NCBI GenBank assembly: GCA_024449915.1
Contig: JAMZAV010000314.1
Location: forward strand, 124,001 to 188,000
Direction: 5' to 3'
Length of the DNA: 64,000 nt
Source of the DNA: Sweltsa coloradensis
Taxonomy: Eukaryota; Arthropoda; Insecta; Plecoptera; Chloroperlidae
A program made the position numbers and the translations under genes. Every line of letters starts with the position of its first letter. Positions within the stretch are counted from its first letter, which is position 1. Under the pieces are notes generated by a model. The model was not told the origin of the DNA. It ran no database searches and was given only the letters and a program-made list of their open reading frames with translations. Shown piece by piece: positions 60,546-64,000 of this stretch.

Positions 60546-63199
60546 GTGAGTATCCGTCTATTTGCACTCTCACTTCAGTGTATACACCTCTGGATGGGCT
60601 ACACTCAAATAATTCAACTCGGCTGTACCAACACTGACCGATGTATACACACGTTTCCTAGCAGCAGTTTACTTTTTCAAACAGAGCACGTTATTTGAAA
60701 ACGTCTTACAGTATCCGAAATAAGCACGGTGCCAACTTTTGTCAATACAATAAATGTAAAAAAATGTAAATGATGACTGTTCAAGTAGAGCATGTGTTTC
60801 AAATGTTGTTACAACTGCAACAAACAACATAGGATTGTTATTCTAAATATGGTTTCTTCTAACATATCGTATCGTATTGGATCTACGTAGGCAAAAACCT
60901 GCCAAATATTCATGAATGTAGCTCCATCATAAGAGAATGTGCATTTTTAGTTAACATAAAGATACTTAACAAACACGGCCTGACAAACATGGCAAGTATT
61001 TAAAACGCTGTGGTTTCGGAATAACGTCAGTTTTTTTTCTACAGATAATATATTCATGAAAAGTATTATGGCCTAATGTTTAACGATGCAAATATCAACA
61101 AATATTGATTAATTTAACAAAACTCTAAACTTATCAAATTAGCAAATTCACAATTTTGACGTTATGGGTGAAATGTATACCGCATTCAAAGGCATCAACG
61201 TCGCTTCCTTTCTCTTAATGATGGGTATACTGGAGTTCGTGCGTGATTCTCTTAAAGGGGTATTCACCCGCGAAACTCAAAAAATATATTCCATTCAGGC
61301 CAACTAGTTACGATTTTAAAAATTAACATAAAAAATTATTGGGTCCACCATGACCAGAAAAACAATCGTCAAACTTGGTACTTTTCGAACTAGGTCCCAT
61401 CGACATATATCTCTCATAAGAAATAACATGGGGACGATCTTTATGCCCCGTGACCTTGAAGGATTTTGATCTAAAAAAATATTGACCAATATTGACGCCT
61501 TTTCTGTAAGTTCTCTACATTTTCTTTTGAAATTGGGCAAGTAGTTCGGTCAAAATATGCTGATTTTCAAGAAAGGGTGTGAGTGATTTTGAAATGCATA
61601 TTTTGGCGTGTTTAAGAGTGTATTTGTGCACAGTTTTAAGACACAATGTTATAAAGGGCTATTTTAGATTGGTATGATGCAAATATTTTTGGGGGTAATA
61701 GCCCCTTTAAGTCATAAATGCGTGACCCTCTTAACATGCGGCTCAGTCTAGACAGTAGAAAGTGTCGTAGTTGTTGTTACGATGTCTCATCTCATCAACA
61801 TGGCCGACGATCGTCTTGGTTTGACTATTCAACACGAGCGAGACTAATCGAGATTGATCGCATCCCTGCATCCCGATTACCTGAACGCCACCATTTTGTA
61901 TAATCTCCTCGTCACAAGCAAACGCTTGCTGAATACTTAGCCAGAAACACATTAATTTTCAAGATATCGCGGTTTAAATCTGTAACCACAACAAACAACG
62001 CCTATAAATAAAAATTACTTCAATTCTTTAACCGACATGTCTAGCTCAATACAAGTATAACGCGTTAGATTCTCATTCAGGAGGTTCGGATTCGATACCC
62101 ACCGCTGGCAATCCAGACAGAAAGATTTTCCAAATGGTTTCTTTAGTCTTTAAAGGGAATGTAAGGGAATTAGTGATCTTAAACAGACCTTTGACATTCT
62201 ATTTATAATTTACTTATATTCTTAAATGCGTTAGACAACTGAATGCATGAATGCAATGGTTCTCAACTGTGTGATACACAGGAGTAAGATGTTGAAAATT
62301 TAGACTTATTTTTCGCGACTGGTGAAAAACTTGGACTACCACCGAAAATAAACTTGTACGTTTTGAAATGTTAAGTATTTTAAAATATTATTATCAGGAC
62401 GAGGCGTTTATACCATTAGATCGATAAAATCGTTCGTCTACTTTTTACCTACTTAACAATGTATTCATTTATTTATTTGTTTAACGTCTATTCTATTTAT
62501 TGATTAAAACTTATTAGCCCACATCATCCAGAACACCATGTTACAATTGCTTATATAGTTAGTATTGACACGTAATATTTTGCATGTGTACTAACTGTTG
62601 CATGTTGGTATTTGTGTATTCCATCCTAAATAACTCTTCGAGAAGTATATCCGAGCGAGAGATAGAGCGAGAGAAAGAGAAAGGTTGAGAGGGAAATGTG
62701 TGTGCGAGAAGGGGGTTGGCTCTCTCTGAATAGACATATGAGAAAGGTAACAGTTCTGACGCACTGAGAGAGTTATGACCCTGGAATGAGAGATTAATGC
62801 CTCTCTAGCTACCATGGAAATCTATCCACCCTCGCCAGAACAGTATCTTGTGTCTGTCTGTCTGTTCGCCGCATTCCAACCATGAGTCCGTCTATCTTGC
62901 GGCTTGCTCCTTCTCAATGGAATACCACGGCTGCTGAATACACGTGCATGTTGCCAGTAGTAACGGATATGATAGTGACCCCAAAGAGCACATGAATGAC
63001 TACCCTAGAGGTGGGTGTGTATTATATAATCACGCATAGGTAAATATATTATTAAACCTTCTATGAAAATCATTATGAAATTGTACTAAATTATTTATCA
63101 AAATAAGAAGATTTCCTCTATATGCATAAATTTTCTGTAAGAGTCCATGTCTGTCAGCGGTCTGTCTGAACGTGTGTCTCGTCCCACTGTATAAATAAA
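60546..63199. other. Intron after the IS4 exon, start
   Basis: Begins gtgagt. Contains the MITE at 61.25-61.71 kb, a short family B SINE at 62.04 kb, a common tail motif at 62.47 kb and GA-rich sequence near 62.65 kb. No further channel exon is found before the window end. Confidence 0.7.
61252..61711. mobile_element. MITE with AAAGGGGTATTACCC-type ends, copy 2
   Basis: The ends ttaaaggggtattcacccgc and gggggtaatagcccctttaa are inverted. The shared interior includes aataacatggggacgatctt, tatgccccgtgaccttgaag and aaaatattgacc. It is inverse to the copy at 17.3-17.6 kb and lies in the intron after the IS4 exon. Confidence 0.75.
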
Positions 63200-63991
63200 C
63201 TAGGAAAACGCTTAAGTCCCGCCGCGTTGTTGGATGAGCGTAATTGGTGCATTGAGCTGCCATGTGTTATGCGGATTTACTGTTGTTCTGTATAAAAATA
63301 ATTACTATGTTGAAGATAATTTTAAAATTAAATAAATTTTAATAAAAAATTTAATTTAATATAAAAAAAAATGAACTTAATTTTAATTTATTTAAATTAA
63401 TCGTAATTTTAAAAAAGGAAAAAATCGTAATATTGAAAATTTCATGAGAAAAATTATTCGATTGCCACAAATTTTACACGAATATATTAATTCATAAAAT
63501 TAAGGTTCTGTAAAAAAATCATTACAATCGGATAAAGCATGTAGGTGTTATAAGCTGGAGAAATTTTAAAAATTGAAAAAAGTCGTAAAATTGCGATTTT
63601 CGTAAAACAATATTTTTTTGATAACGCTCAAATTTTACACGAATATATCAATTCATAAAATTAAGGTTCTGTGAAAAATCATTACAATCGGACAAAGCAT
63701 GCAGGTGTTGTAAGTCGAAGAAATTTTTAAAAAATCGAAAAAAAATCGTAAAATTGCGATTTTCATGAGAATTTTTTTTTCGATTAAGCTCAAAAACGTG
63801 GCAGTTCTAAGTTCAGAGATTTCGAAGACCTCCATAAAATTTCATCGCAATCGGAGTATCGGTTTAGCCGGAATCGTGCTAACAAACAGACAAAAATACA
63901 AAAAAAAAAAAAAAAAAAAAAAAGAAAAAAAAAACCATTCCGGATTTTTTTCTCCAGTGTAGTGAAATGGAATCTTCGCTTCGCTCATCCA
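63200..63991 (-). mobile_element. Helentron-like (HINE) family 1, subfamily b, minus-strand copy near window end
   Basis: Read on plus it begins CTAGGAAAACGCTTAAGTCC, then cgccgcgttgttggatgagc, and ends cttcgcttcgctcatcca. The interior has three diverged blocks of attacaatcggataaagcat and an A-rich run at about 63900-63935. Both flanks show a T in the element's own orientation. It is non-coding. Confidence 0.8.
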
Positions 63992-64000
63992 ATGATTTCT

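Overview
The window reads as AT-rich nuclear DNA from an invertebrate, most likely an arthropod. It holds part of one conserved gene, spread over very long introns that are packed with transposable elements. The organism call is an inference from the fly-like channel protein, the intron size and the repeat content; no ribosomal or mitochondrial marker is present to fix it.

The gene is a T-type (Cav3) voltage-gated calcium channel alpha-1 subunit on the + strand. Three exons are visible: 33570-33706 (domain I S1 and the S1-S2 loop), 51269-51402 (IS2-IS3) and 60451-60545 (IS3-IS4). Their splice phases are compatible and they join into one continuous domain-I reading frame. The intervening introns are about 17.6 kb and 9.0 kb. 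The N-terminal exons and everything after IS4 lie outside the window or were not recognised. The acceptor side of two of the three exons has been tandemly duplicated. A 110-bp unit carrying the start of the IS1 exon is repeated just upstream of it. A 53-bp unit carrying the acceptor and first 13 bases of the IS4 exon is present three times.

Region by region: 1-1.9 kb shows nothing clear. 1.9-6.4 kb is a long inverted-repeat element with a broken Cys/His-rich gene inside. 7.16-7.83 kb is a non-autonomous hAT element with an 8-bp target duplication. 9.86-11.55 kb holds two Helentron-like (HINE) copies. 13.7-30.3 kb is a mosaic of tRNA-derived SINEs, 5S-rRNA-derived SINEs, MITEs, microsatellites and a four-copy tandem array of a tRNA-like unit (27.8-28.8 kb). 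31.6-31.9 kb is a near-perfect foldback MITE. 32.3-33.6 kb is a tandem duplication zone abutting the IS1 exon. 36.3-41.8 kb is a compound structure: a 4-kb palindrome with a degenerate PIN-like/CXC-type gene in each arm, flanked by direct copies of a Helentron-type repeat. 47.9-49.1 kb is a hAT element split by a Helentron-like insertion. 55.3-59.2 kb and 63.2-64.0 kb carry further Helentron-like copies.

No intact transposase, helicase or reverse transcriptase is present, so all mobile elements look non-autonomous or dead. The most unusual items are the palindromic element, the 3'-end-to-3'-end foldback derivatives of the Helentron-like family, and the repeated duplication of splice-acceptor/exon junctions in the channel gene.
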